A DNA stretch of 64,000 bases. It comes from Heterocephalus glaber (taxonomy: Eukaryota > Chordata > Mammalia > Rodentia > Bathyergidae). Under the pieces are notes generated by a model. It searched no databases. It was not told the DNA's origin and saw only the letters and a list, made by a program, of their open reading frames with translations. The translations under genes and the position numbers were made by a program. Below, in pieces: positions 51,441 through 63,240 of this stretch. Each line of letters opens with the position of its first letter. Position 1 is the first letter of the stretch. The stretch covers positions 11,995,665-12,059,664 of the forward strand of contig NW_004624782.1 of NCBI RefSeq assembly GCF_000247695.1. The letters run 5' to 3'.

Positions 51441-52775
51441 TTTTTGTGCCCATCTTAGGACAACATGCATACTTGATTTTTAAAAAGGTCTGTCTACGTT
51501 AGAAGTTTTACCACTTCCTGGACAAACATTGGCCTTTAACTTTATTCACTCTTCTTACCTCTGGGGTATCGTGGTCATGTGTTTTAGTTCTACAAATACT
51601 TAAAATTCTATAAGAGGTTATCTTGGTGTTTTCAGCCATTAATACTTATCTTTATTTCTTCTCTGCTGCTCTTCATTCCTTCTACAGAGCCCTGCTTCTT
51701 ATCTGAAATTGTTTTTCTTTGGCCTGAAAAGCTCACATTAGCATCTCTTTTGGTGCAGGCCTGCCAGTGACAAACTCTGTTTTTGTGGGGGTTCTAAAGT
51801 CTGAATAAACCATTTTAATCAAGATATATCTCACATACCTTAAAAAATCACTTTTTAGTGTACAATTCAATAGATTTTAGTACAGAATATTCACAAAGTT
51901 GTGTGAACATCATCATTAACTAATCCTAGAATATTTTCATCACTCCAGAAAGAAACCCTATGGCTGTTATTAGTCACTCTCCACTGCCCGCTTACAATTT
52001 CAGCTTTTGACAACCTACTTTCTGTCTCTGTGGATTTGCCTATTCTGGACACTTCATATAAATTGAATTATACAGCGTTTGACCTTTGGTGTTGGCTTCA
52101 TTCCGGTTGTTGTAGCACATACTGGTAGGTCAATCTCGTTTATAGCTACATAATATTATGTCACAAGGATACCCTACATTTTGTTTATCGGCTCACCAGT
52201 TGATAGAAATTTAGGTTGCTTCCAAATTTTGACTATTATGAATAATTTTTCTAGGATCATTTGTGTACAAAGTTTTTTGCTGTTGTTGTTTTACATATAT
52301 AGTCAGTTCTTTTCACTCTGTACCTAGAAGTGGAATTACTTGGTATTATGGTAACACTGACTTAACTTCAGAGAAACTGAAAAACTTTTCCAGTAGTGGC
52401 CAAACCATTTTATGTGCTCACTAACGATGTATAACTGTTCAGTTTCTCCACTTCCTCACTCACACTTGTTATTATTGTTATTGTGGCTCTCATTGCCCTC
52501 CCAGTAGATAGGGAGGGGCACCTCATTGTGTCTTTATTTGAAGCTCCTTGATGACTGGTGATGCTGAGCTTCTTTTGTGTGTGTTTGTCATTTGTATATA
52601 TTCTTTGATGAAATATCTATTCAAATTTTTGTCTGTTTTAAATTGGGTTCTGTGTCATTTAGCTCTTGAGTTGTAAGGGTTCTTCGTGATCAATACTAGT
52701 CCTTTAGCACACACATGATTTGAAATTACTTTTGCCCATTCTGTAGCTGTCTTTTCACTTTAAGACTGTCCTTTC

Positions 52776-52833
52776 CACCACCTGCCTCAAAAGTGCAAGG
52801 ACCCGAGTTTGATCCCTGGTACCAAAAAAAAAA
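52776..52833 (+). repeat. 5'-truncated tRNA-derived SINE
   Basis: Only the 3' half with box B (gacccgagtttgatccctgg) and an A tail, flanked by actgtcctttc on each side. Confidence 0.75.
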
Positions 52834-52944
52834 ATACTGTCCTTTCAGCACAAATGTTTTAAATTTTTATATCGTCCAATTTATTCACTTTTCTTTATTT
52901 CTTTATGTTTTGGGTATTATATTTAAGAAGCTATTGCCCAGTTG

Positions 52945-53078
52945 CCAGGTGTGCTGGTGCACCCCTGTAGTTCCAGCACTCAGGAGGTGAGTTTGAAGCC
53001 AGCCTGGGCTACATGGTAGGTTCAAGGCCAGCCTGAACTACATAGTGAGACCCTGTCTCAAAAAAAAAAAAGCAAAAA
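52945..53078 (+). repeat. B1-type SINE
   Basis: Text ccaggtgtgctggtgcaccc, ccagcctgggctacatggta and tgagaccctgtctcaaaaaa. The sequence after agcactcaggagg is shortened and the aggccagcctg unit is duplicated. Confidence 0.8.
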
Positions 53079-53150
53079 GGGCCAGGGATTTAGTTTAGCA
53101 GTGCCACTACCTGGCTAGCAAGCACAAAGTCCTAAGTTTGATCCTGGTAC

Positions 53151-53189
<39 letters not shown>
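53079..53189 (+). repeat. tRNA-derived SINE with 38-bp poly(A) tail
   Basis: It directly follows the B1. Box A is mutated (gggatttagtttagcagtgc); the A run is uninterrupted from 53152 to 53189. Confidence 0.85.
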
Positions 53190-53191
<2 letters not shown>

Positions 53192-54635
53192 CTATTATCT
53201 AACATAAGGTCATTAAGATTTATGCCTATTAAAAGAAAAAAAGATTTACGCCTATGTTTAAGACTCTAATAGTTTTTCCTTATATTTCAGTCTTTAATCT
53301 ATTTTGAGTAGATTTTTGTGTATGATGTGAAATTATATTGCATGTGAATATCCAATTTCACTAGAACCTCTTAGTTTAAAGCCCCTTCTTTTCCCCCCAC
53401 TGAATTATTTTTCACCCTTGTCAAAATCAATCAAATATAAATGTATGGACTTACTTCTGGACTCTCAATCTGATGCCACTGATCTATATGTCTATCTATA
53501 TAACAGTACCACACTGTGCTGATTAATGTACCTTTGTACTAAGCTTTGGAATTGGGAAGTACAAATTCTCACACTGACTTCTTTCTCAAGATTGCTTTAC
53601 TACTAGTTCCTTACATTTCCCTATCAACTTTAGAATTAACCCCCCCCCCCCCCCCCGGCAAAATCCAGCTTGGATTTTTAGAGGATTTCTGTAAATCAGT
53701 CTAGGGCAGTGGTGGTGAGCCCATGCACGCATGCCACAGGGAGCTGTTTATCATCACTGAAAGTTCTGAAAGGTTCACTCTCAGCAATCTAGGTAGTCAT
53801 TTCATAATATCAAGTCTCTCAGTCCAGGAACACATCAATGGATATCCTCCATTTATTTAGTACTTTTATTATTTGTTTCAATAATGTTTATAATTTTCCA
53901 TGTGCTAATCTCATCCTATTAAACTAGTCTTGCAGTAACATAACTAATAATTGTTAAAATTTATTCCTAAGTATTATATTCATTTTGGTGTTATTTAAAT
54001 GAAACAGCTTTCTTAATTTCATTCAGATTGTTCATTGACAGTGTATAAAATATAATTGACTTTTGAATATTAACCTTGTATCTTACAGCTTACTAAATTC
54101 ATTTATTAACCCAAATAGTTTTTGTTGGTTTGTTTTGGTGTGTATTCCTTTAGATTTTGTATATACAAGATGATATTGTCGAAAAACAGAAATAGTTTAT
54201 TTCTTTCTTTCCAGTCTGGGTTACTTTTTGCCTATTGGCCTTGGCTAGAACCTCACTAAAATATTTCATAGGCATCAAGAGGATGAGTTCTTGCCTTGTT
54301 CATGGTCTTAGTGGCAAAGCTTTCAGATTTTCACTGTTAGATATGATGCTAACTGGGATTTCACAGATCCTTTTATCTATTAGAGTGATCTTGCCTTCAT
54401 TTTTCCTTTTTTGGGGGGGGAGTTGTTTTTATTTTTTGTCTTCACTTGGATATTCTTGCTGGATATAAAATTCGAAGTTGGCTTTTAAAAATTTCAGCTT
54501 TTCCAGAGGTCTTGGATTCCATCCTTAGCAATTTCAGCTTTTAAATAACTTTTCTATGGTCTTCTTCTTTCCATCATTTCTGTTAATAAGTCCATAGGTA
54601 AAATATCTTTTTTCTTGGGATTTATAGAGCTTTTT

Positions 54636-54812
54636 TTTTTTCAGTACTGGAGATTGAACTCAGGGCCTTCACACTGAGCTACATTTTCAGCCCTTTTTAA
54701 ATTTTGAGACAGAGCTTCACTAAGTTGCCTGGGCTGGGCTGGAACTTGTGATCCTCTTGCTTCAGCCCCCTAGAGTGATGGGATTACAGGAATGTGCCAG
54801 AATGCCTGGCTT
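54636..54812 (-). repeat. B4-type SINE, antisense
   Basis: Antisense ID half (ggagattgaactcagggcct) then B1 half (ttgagacagagcttcactaa, gatgggattacaggaatgtg). Confidence 0.8.
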
Positions 54813-54819
54813 GTAAAGC

Positions 54820-55510
54820 TTTTTGAATCTGTGGCTTAATGTCTTTTGTAAGTTTAGAAAAATCCCTAATCAGTCTCTTCACTATTACTCCTGACTTTTT
54901 TCTCCTCTCTTTCTTAATTCCAAGTGTATATATGCTATCATTTCACAATGTCTCACATGTCTCCTGTCCTCTTTGGTGCATATTTGAACATTTTTTCTGC
55001 ATGCTTCAATCCGGGTAGTTTCTGTTGACCAATGTTCCAGCTCACTCATCTTCTCTTCTGATCTTTCAAATAAGTTGCTAAATCCATCTCTTCAGTTCTT
55101 ATAAATTTCAGTTATTATGGTGTTCTGTGCTAGGATTTCTAGTTTTTAAGGAGATTGCATGTTTCTGGTAGAATTCTTGAGTGTACCAAGCATAAGCATA
55201 GTTATTATAAAACATGTTCGCTAATGTCATTTTCTGAATCATCTCTGTGTCTATTTCTATTTTTTTTCTTCTCTTGCTTACTGATTATTTGATACAATTT
55301 CCTAGTTTACCTTATAATTTTAATTGCATGCTGGACATTGTATATGAAAAATATAGAAGCTTTGGATGAAGCTAACTTTTTCCAGATAGATTTTAATTTT
55401 CTTCTTAAAGACATGTAACATTTAGGCAGATCTCCTTGATACAGTCAGGTCTAAACTATTCCCAGTCTTTATTCCCAAGGCATGGCCTGTTCTGAATGAC
55501 TGGGTACTTA
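54820..55510 (-). repeat. Old LINE-like AT-rich sequence, antisense
   Basis: Text such as gctggacattgtatatgaaa and gaagctttggatgaagctaa resembles antisense L1M/HAL1-type LINE remnants. The POMP retrocopy is inserted at its right edge, and flanking text resumes at 56982. Confidence 0.4.
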
Positions 55511-55526
55511 TCAAGACCCATATTTC

Positions 55527-56965
55527 CTTTTTTTAAACATTCATTTACATAATTATGGAATTTGTTTATGGATGCATAATATGTTTATGAATATTTGAAT
55601 AACTTTAAAACATTTAAGTATCTTGTGATATACAAATTAAGATTAAGGAAAAGTGAGTTTTATTTTGACAGTGTTGCCTGGTAATAAATTAAGTAAGTAC
55701 ATATTAAGTTTATGTAGTACAGCCATAAGTCTACATCTGCTGGTGGCTTTTCCACTTTAAAGATAAGACCAAAATCAAAACCTCTGAACTTTTCAACATG
55801 ACAGGATCAAAGTAGAGCTATAATTGTAAATACAATCAATATAGCAAACATTATTCTAATAAGCTATACCAAAACATAACAAACATCTACTATACTCAAT
55901 TTTAAGTGCTGCCACTGAAATCAATTACAGTGGTACCTTGGTTTATGCACTTAATTTGTTCTATGATTTTGGAAAAGATAGCTGCATTTGTGTTTCTGTG
56001 GGGCCATGGCTCTGTTTGTCATCGAATGTGGAGTTTGTGAACAGAAGTAAAATTCTGCTAAACACTTTCGCATTCATGAACCGAGATATTACTGTATATA
56101 TATTTATTCTGATGCTACCACAAAGTGTGTAGGCTCAAATACTGATAATGGTCATTTAAAATTAAATTGATAGAATACCTAGAAAGTAGGTGAGTTGGAA
56201 CCTCTGGACAGTTTTCTGATATTCACTGGAAACAGTTTTTGAAAGATAGGGACGGCTATTGTTTTACTACAAATTAGAAGCTTCGAAATCATCTACCTTT
56301 AGTGCTTTCAGCTGTCGCAGAGCCACAATCCAAAGGCTCAAATAATTTCAAATCGTCACTAATATTATTAAGCAGAAATTCTCCCGTGTCAGTACTTTTA
56401 ATGTCGTGTACATCAAACTATAACAAAAGACAACTATCACAAGATGCAGCCCCTCTGGTTCATGAACAACATGCGTATCACAGTAAGCCAAGTTTATATT
56501 CCACCATCAAGTGTGGTTCCCCCGTGAGTTCACTTTGTGATGGATCATTGAGAATGCCTTCAAATCCGATAGTCTCTTCATTACCCCTCAAAATATCCAG
56601 TGAAAAGTTTGAGCTTGAGAGAAATGGGAGACGCTGAACCTGTTGTACTGCCTTGAATTCCATTTGTAATTTTAGAGAAGCAAAGAGACCCTTGATGTTC
56701 TTGAGTGTGGAAAAATTCATTTTATCTTTGTTGAGCTGGAAATTTTTTTCTGATAATTCAAGAGGATGACTTGGTAATAGTTCATTTTTCACACAAGAAA
56801 AACCTTTCAGCAGAAGATCATGACTTTCAAAAGGCCCACTTGCTGAAAGTTCAGTAACTGGAACACTGTCCTTTAGCTGAGATCCAAGTCCTCTGGCATT
56901 CATCCTCAGCCCACTGTGTGAACAGCTTCTCAGTCCGGTTCCCGTCGGCTGGCCCGGCCGCTCAC
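55527..56965 (-). pseudogene. POMP: POMP retrocopy (proteasome maturation protein), intact ORF
   Basis: Intronless antisense copy inside IL21R intron 1. The reading frame 56478-56903 encodes 141 residues from ATG to stop, the same length as human POMP. It starts MNARGLGSQLKDSVPVTELS and ends GEPHLMVEYKLGLL, with conserved SASGPFESHDLLLKGFSCVK and FKAVQQVQRLPFLSSSNFSL. POMP (UMP1 family) is the chaperone that assembles 20S proteasome half-mers. Retroposition hallmarks are absence of the parental introns, about 60 bp of 5' UTR, a long 3' UTR, a short A tail (T run at 55528-55534) and a perfect 16-bp target duplication tcaagacccatatttc at 55511-55526 and 56966-56981. No stop or frameshift is present. 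It is classed as a pseudogene by default; transcription is unknown. Confidence 0.93.
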
Positions 56966-57339
56966 TCAAGACCCATATTTCTTACCAGGCCTTGAATCCC
57001 AGTTCTTCCCTCAGCCTTGTAAAACTGCCAAAATCTACTCTTGGTTTTTCAGCCTAATTCTTGGCATGCTGCTCATTCTCAACAACTTGACAAATGATTG
57101 GAGGGAAATTGCATGCCAAGTTTCACTGATTTTCCTTCTCTCAGGGACTAGATAGCGTGGCTGTTATCTCATGCAGTTTTTATTTCTACTCAGTTGTTCT
57201 CAGTAGGAGGATTTGTCTGATACCAGCTATTCCAAAAGTGGAAGTCTTCTCTCCACAAGCATTTTACAAAACTTATATTTAAAATGTTATGAGGTAACTT
57301 GGTCACTGAAAAAGACATAAATAATACTATAATTATAGC

Positions 57340-57515
57340 CAGGGATGGAGGCGCATGCCTGTAATCCCCACACTCTGGGAGGCTGAGGCAGGAGGATCAC
57401 AAGTTGGAGTCCGGCCTGGGCAACTTATAACCCTGTCTCAAAATAAAAACAAAGAAGAGCTGGGATGTAGGTCAGTGTGAAGGCCCTGGGTTCAACCCTA
57501 GCACCACTGATAATA
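57340..57515 (+). repeat. B4-type SINE
   Basis: Sense B1 half (gcgcatgcctgtaatcccca, gggaggctgaggcaggagga) then ID half (gctgggatgtaggtcagtgt, gggttcaaccctagcaccac) and a taa-rich tail. Confidence 0.85.
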
Positions 57516-57580
57516 ATAATAAATTAACATCCACGATAATTTCACCAAACTGTTGAGATGCCTAGATACTCTTCCTTCTT

Positions 57581-57665
57581 TTTTTTTTTTTGGTACTGGG
57601 GATGGAACTCAGGTCCTTGCACTTGCATAGCAGGTGGCGAAACCACTGAGCTAAATCCCCGGCCC
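57581..57665 (-). repeat. tRNA-derived SINE, antisense, with perfect duplication
   Basis: Flanked by atactcttccttctt at 57566-57580 and 57666-57680. Confidence 0.92.
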
Positions 57666-59139
57666 ATACTCTTCCTTCTTGTATCCCCTTTTTTCCTACA
57701 CTACTCGAAACTTATGTTTACCACGTCCATGAATTTATTTATATTTTTACGACATCCACACGCTCACTCAGTGACTCACAGACTTGCTGTGTGGCTTGGG
57801 ATGTGGCGTGCAGTGTTACTATGCACACACCCCTCCCTGATTTGCTGATTTTTCACTGCTCTTTCTCTTCGTGACCCTCGGTAGCTTTGTTGTGTGCACC
57901 AGTGAATGAATCACGTTCACACTGAGCCATTACATCACGGTTTATGTTTTCCATTCTCCTGATGATGGGTGTGTAGTTTGTTTCTGATTTTCCTCTGCTG
58001 AAACCCATGCTGCGGTAAACACCTCTCCATACACGTCTGGTATGCATGTGGAGAGTTTCTTCAGCAGTGTGTGTAGGAGTGACCTTGCCGGGTCTCTGGG
58101 AAGGCGCATACTTGAGTTTATTAGATCATGCCAAACCATTTCCTGGGCCACTTGCATTAATTTACATTCCTCCGGCTGCCAGCGAGCCCCGTTGCAGCAT
58201 AGCCTCAGCTCCTGTGATACCGTCAGACTTTTGTTCTTTGCCAATCTGATAAAATTTAAAAGGTCTGTCATTGCGGTTTTTATTTGCATGTCTCTCTTCA
58301 CTGTGAAGTTAGGCGCTTTATGTTCCCGACATAGCACTTACTTCGGTCTGACTTCCTAAACCCGCACCTTTCCGCTTCCCCACCATCTCCTGAAATATGA
58401 GTTACTACAGCCCCAGACACCACTTCTTGGTGCTGTCGCCTGGTGGAGAAACACTTCCACGGGCGTCCTGTGGGGCGAAGCAGCAGTGTTCACAGCAAGC
58501 CTGCAGCAAAGATCCGTGACCCCCGTTTTTCAGATGCGGAAACAGAGCGTCAGAGAAGGTTGGTAACTTGGTCAAGGACACACGGCTGGGATCCAGCAGC
58601 TTCCAAGTCAGGGCCCTTCACTCCTCAGAGGGAGCCTGTGGGGGTCGAGGGCTCAGGGCCCCCAGCAAGAGCCCCTTGGTTCCCCTCTGTCCTCCCCAAG
58701 GAGACGCGCCTGCGGCCTGGTGTGCTGCTTTGTCCTCCAGTCAGCCTGGTGGGGTGAGCACCAAGGGCTGGACTGGGGCCGAGAGGGCAGGGGAACTGGC
58801 AGGGCCCCGCTCAGTGCTGGGCACTGTGAGGCGCCCGTGCTGCAGAAGCCCTTGTCACTCAGGGCTGCCGTTTCCTGGAAGTGAGCAGCCCTGTGAGCCG
58901 GGGTTAACTGTCTCGGATCCCGCAGCTGAAGAGCTGCGCCCTGGTCCCTCCTCTCAGTGATGGGGTACACAGTGGCTGCTCGTGCTAAAGGGGCAGGGCA
59001 AGGGCCTGCTGGTGTGTCTGAAAGGCAGACCCAGTCTCCAGCTCCCACAGGTCCTGGGCAGGTGGTAGGGTCTCGCTAAAATTGCTGTCTTTTGCCTTCC
59101 TTGAATGTGACTTTCGTGTTTCATTGTGCCTAGTTTTAT

Positions 59140-59285
59140 GGCCCCGGAAGTGCTTGAGTGACACTTACTGTGTGGCAGGCACCGTTCCAAGTGTTTCGAC
59201 TGTGACTGATTTAACTCTCCCAAGGGTCTCTGAGCATGGAGCTGTCATCATCACCCCACCTCGCCAGGGAGTTTAGGCAGCTTGC
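59140..59285 (+). repeat. MIR-like fragment
   Basis: Contains cttactgtgtggcaggcacc, gtgactgatttaactctccc and aggcagcttgcgtggtccag in MIR order. Confidence 0.5.
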
Positions 59286-60577
59286 GTGGTCCAGTCTGGC
59301 AGTGGCAGTGCCGGGTCTGGATGGTCTGTTTCAGTCAGCGTGGTACAGGCTCCTCTCCGTTCCATCCTAATTACCTGTTGATGGGAGTGATATCAAATTG
59401 TCTTTTGAAACAGGTTCGTTGGAGTCCAAAATAGGAGACAAGGTAAAGATAAATAGCAAGTAGATAACAGTGCCAATGAAAACCCTGGTGATTATGAGTG
59501 GCGGGAGTTCTGGAACATTCCATCGTGACTTCAGGAACACAGCAGGCAGGCCAGGAAAGCTGAGTTTAAAGGACAGTTGTCCAAGGAGAGAACTGAGCTC
59601 ATGCAAAGGCAGAGTTTCCGTGGGGCATAGGGTGTAGAGAGCTGGGGAGTCATTCAGGGCAGCTGGCCAGTAATAGCAGGAATCCCAGCCCTGGTCTGGC
59701 CCTTTGCAGTTCACAAAGCATTGTCACATCTGCTCGCTCACTGCCTATTCTTAGCTGCCAGGTCCAGAGGACAGCACTGTTCCCGTTTCAGAGGTGGTAA
59801 CTGAGGTCAGCGACTGATCAGAGAGGAGCTCTCGTGCTCCAAGACCCACTGGCTTCAGATTCTGGGCTCTTTTCTCCACTCCTCAATACCAAGTATCTTT
59901 GGTGGCAAGCAACAGAGGTATAATTCAGTGCTGTTGAGCAACACATGGGGTTTGGGGGCTCATGTAAATGAAGGTCCAAATGTGGGCGTCAGGTACAACT
60001 GCATCCAGGTCCTCAAATCTTTCCATGGGCATCTTGGGCCTCCATAACTCAGTATTTCCAGTCTTTGCAAATAGGCTTTCTCTAAGAGGGCACCATAGTG
60101 GCTACAAGACACTGGCAGGAACCCCAAAGAGGGAAAAATCCCAGGACTCTCATTGATTGGCCTTGGGTCCATGCCCAGCCCTGAGTCAATCACTGTGTGA
60201 CCAGTGGAACCCTCGAATTGGCCAGGATGAGTCAGGTGCCCATTTTATGGGCAGGGGGTGGAGTCAGCTGTACCCCAACTACAGAGTTGCCCCAGTTTAA
60301 GGAGCACTTCAGCAGAAAGGGGAAGGGATGCCAGGCAGACACAGGCAGCAGGTGCCCCCTCAACAACCCCAGGAGCAATTGAGGAATTGGGAGGGAAGAG
60401 GAGCCTCATTTCTTAGCAATGTGGGTTGTGCTTCTTCCTGTGGTTGAGATGGAGCCACTGAGGAGTAACACAGGCAGAGCTCCGCTGGGCCCAGGGCTGG
60501 GTGGGGGTCACAGAGGTGGATGTGCTAATGAGGGGCAGACTCAGCCCACCACCCCCTCCAGGCCTAATAACAGGGTG

Positions 60578-60915
60578 TCTTAGTCCATTTTCTGCTGCTA
60601 TTACAAAGTTCCTGAGATCTGGTAATTTAAAAAGTTCGTTACGCTCACAGTTCTGGAGGCTTTCAAGTCCTAGATCGTACACTGGTGTTGCTCTGCACCT
60701 GCTGAGGGCCCTGCCCTATCAGCCCAGGGCTGAGGCATCTCCTGGAGAGAGCACAAGTGGCCAGCCTGGGTCTCCCCACCTCTGAGTCCATCAAGGGGGC
60801 CCCGTACTCTCACCCCACCTAAGCCTGACTACCTCCAAATACCAGCAACACGTGGACTGGGGGATTTTCTCCCCCACGTGAGCTTGGGGGCACACATTCA
60901 GACCAGAGCACAGGG
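60578..60915 (-). repeat. MaLR (MST/MLT-type) LTR, antisense
   Basis: Text cttagtccattttctgctgc, aaagttcctgagatctggta, cgctcacagttctggaggct and ctccaaataccagcaacacg follows the antisense order of MaLR LTRs. Confidence 0.65.
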
Positions 60916-61962
60916 CTCCCGGGGATGAGACCAGTGTCCCTCCGAGCAGCGGAAATGGTATTCACTCCAGCTGCACAGCTAATTGGAAGCACTCTGGCCC
61001 CTCAGCCTGTGTCTCCTCTCCTGTTGCTTCTTTGGTGACTTTATTAGGAAAGTCACACAGAGCTGTTAATGGGAGTGCAGTAGTATCTGGGGGAACTCTG
61101 GTGAGGGGTTGTCTTGTGGGGTTCGTGATGGGATCTGGAAAAGCCATGTGTGTGACAAGGCCCCACATGGAGCTCCCCAGCCTCCCTGCCAGCCCCCGAC
61201 TGCCTCTCCCCAGACAGACCCAGAGCTGCTGGGCACGGCATGCAAAGGGCCAGAAGGGCCCTGGCTGCCCACCTTGGGGGTCACTCCTCTGCCCGGGACA
61301 TCAAAGGCTGCTCTTCTCAGAGATGCTCACTCAAGGGCCTGGACAGTCTTGCTCATATTGGTCAGAATCAGGGCCCAGGCTGCTCTGTGCGGTTGGCCTG
61401 GATTTCCTACTGTGCTCCCCAGGGGGCTGGCCTGGACTTGAGATGGAGTAAAACACCTCACTATCGGGCTAACCTTATCTTAAATATTCAGCAGCAGTGC
61501 CCTTTATGGGCTGGACTTGGATTTGTTATTTAGTAAAAAGCCAGTTTACCGGGCCATGTCATCGTGGGTGTTTAGTAGCACATAGGACTCGGGTTGCTGT
61601 TCGGTGGATGCTACTTTCCAAATCAGTCCTCCCTCCCTCCCTCCTGTCCATGTAACTGTAGGCCGATGAATGCACTGCTCTGTTCCACGTGCCATAGGCT
61701 CAGCAAGGACAGCAGAATAAATAGCAGTCCCCTCCCTCTTGAGCTCTCCCTGTGACTGCTAAGCAGGACCAGAAGCAGGCGGGAGAGTGGGGAGAGATCC
61801 AGGGGAAACCAGACACTTCTGAGGGGCAGGAAGCCTTGGGGTCACCCACAGGATCTTGTTTCTTTGAGGCCAATGCTAGAATCTGCAGCAGTCCTCCAGA
61901 GGGAGTTGGATGGGAGGGAGGCTACCCGGGGCTCACCCTCCCACTGTGCTGTGCTGTTGCAG

Positions 61963-62038
61963 CTCCTGCAGTCTCGGGAATTCAGGATGCAACTGCCTGG
62001 CTGGGCCGCTGCCTGGCTCCTGCTGATGCTCCAGAGTG
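61963..62038 (+). other. IL21R: IL21R exon carrying the start codon
   Basis: Acceptor gctgttgcag ending at 61962 (an alternative AG ends at 61971) and donor gtaagt at 62039. It contains a short 5' UTR and the leader-peptide coding segment. Confidence 0.8.
61987..62038 (+). CDS. IL21R: Interleukin-21 receptor, first coding segment (signal peptide; 3' incomplete)
   Basis: Start ATG at 61987. It encodes MQLPGWAAAWLLLMLQS plus the first base of the next codon, a hydrophobic leader matching human IL21R (MPRGWAAPLLLLLLQGG) in sequence and splice phase. IL21R is a class I cytokine receptor that pairs with the common gamma chain and signals through JAK1/JAK3 to STAT3 and STAT1 in lymphocytes. Downstream position and same orientation relative to IL4R match the human locus. 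The next coding exon, expected to encode CPDLVCYTDYL-like sequence, is not present before 64000, so intron 2 runs off the window. Confidence 0.85.
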
Positions 62039-62054
62039 GTAAGTAGCTGCCCCC

Positions 62055-62056
<2 letters not shown>

Positions 62057-62094
<38 letters not shown>
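62057..62094 (+). repeat. (GT)19 microsatellite beside the IL21R exon
   Basis: Nineteen GT units starting 18 bp past the donor of the IL21R leader exon. On the transcript it is a UG repeat very close to the 5' splice site. Confidence 0.97.
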
Positions 62095-62096
<2 letters not shown>

Positions 62097-62939
62097 CCTC
62101 CTCCCACAAAGCTGAGCAGGGGCTAGGCTGCCTCCCACAGGCTAGAGGCACCGGCCAGACCCTGTGACATCCACCACCTGAGGCTGATACCGCTTCAGTG
62201 GCCAATTCTCCCTTCATAAGAACCCATCCAGCCAAAGAGCTCCACTGACTAGAAGTGGGGTGCAGGCGCCTCAGGGGGCCCAGTCCATGGGTTTGGGTCT
62301 CCAGGTCTCGCTGGGGAGAGGAGAGCTGTCACTGTCCTCTGCCCTGGCTGCTCCCCCCTCAGGCCCACAGTCCTGCCTCTGCTCTAACTTCCATTTCTCC
62401 TTATGTAATAACTCTTCTTGGGGATGTTTCTCACCCATCCCTGGGTCCACAGCAGGCTCTGATGCTCCCCCACGACGCAGAGAGGGAGACAGATAGGCGT
62501 CCATCTGAGGTGGGAGGCCAGGGCTGGGTCCAGGAGGCCTTCCTGGAAGAGGTGGCCGAAGTGCCTGGATGTGCAGAGTCCTCCGGGCAGAAGGGAACTT
62601 GGCCTTTTCTTTGCTGAGTCAGAGGCATTTGCTCTGATTTGTACCACAAGACCCAGTGCCCCAAATAGCTCCTTCAGGAAACAGATGTCCTGTTTTTATT
62701 TTCCTTTTGAGTGGCAACCTCCCTCCCCCGCTTAGCTCTGGAAAGCCTTTGGGTCACCCGCCCTGGCTCTATGCCCTGTGAGAGCAAACAAGCCCCTGTG
62801 GTAATGGATCCCCGAGCACCATGTTACCCCATCTCCTGACAGCTCCGCCAGGTCTGCACTGCAGTTCCACTGAGGAAACTAAGGCCCTCAGCCACATAGC
62901 CACACAGAGGCAGAGCTTGGTGCCCTTCGGTCTGGCTCT

Positions 62940-63240
62940 GCTGCCAAAACTAAATATAACGAACAGAAAATTCTTGCTCACCATTCTGGAGGCCAGAAGT
63001 TCAAGATCAAGGTGCCAGCCGACCTGGTGTCTGTGAGGGCCTGGTCTCTGATTCCAAGATGGCGCCATGAACACATGGTGGGAGGGCAGGAGGGCCTCAG
63101 GGGCGAATGCTGGTGCCTCTGGCCGTTGGCGACTCTACTCCATGCACGAAGGCTCAGCACAGCACCATCCTCGAGGCCCACATCTCGGCATGGGCACAGT
63201 GGTGACTGGGATTCAAACCCAAGTGCATCCTTCCCTCACC
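62940..63240 (-). repeat. Possible MaLR-type LTR, antisense
   Basis: Text ttgctcaccattctggaggc, aagttcaagatcaaggtgcc, ctgtgagggcctggtctctg and gccatgaacacatggtggga follows the antisense order of MaLR LTRs. In IL21R intron 2. Confidence 0.5.

Larger units (their letters stand above)
51790..54600 (-). repeat. L1 fragments, antisense
   Basis: Mosaic of antisense L1 3' UTR and ORF2 text (ccagaaagaaaccctatggc, aattgaattatacagcgttt, gcttcttttgtgtgtgtttg, gtaccacactgtgctgatta). Interrupted by SINEs at 52776, 52945 and 53079. No intact frame. Confidence 0.75.
42078..61962 (+). other. IL21R: IL21R intron 1 (inferred)
   Basis: The interval between the inferred noncoding exon and the start-codon exon. 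GC-rich and unique-looking to about 46.6 kb, then dominated by antisense L1 and SINEs to about 55.5 kb. It then holds the POMP retrocopy and a mixed unique stretch with MIR and MaLR remnants. No other gene recognised. Confidence 0.45.

Noticed and set aside
56904..56969. Upstream in-frame extension of the POMP frame (22 residues)
   Set aside because: It begins at a TTG within the target duplication and reads through 5' UTR. The genuine ATG is at 56903, giving the family's normal 141 residues.
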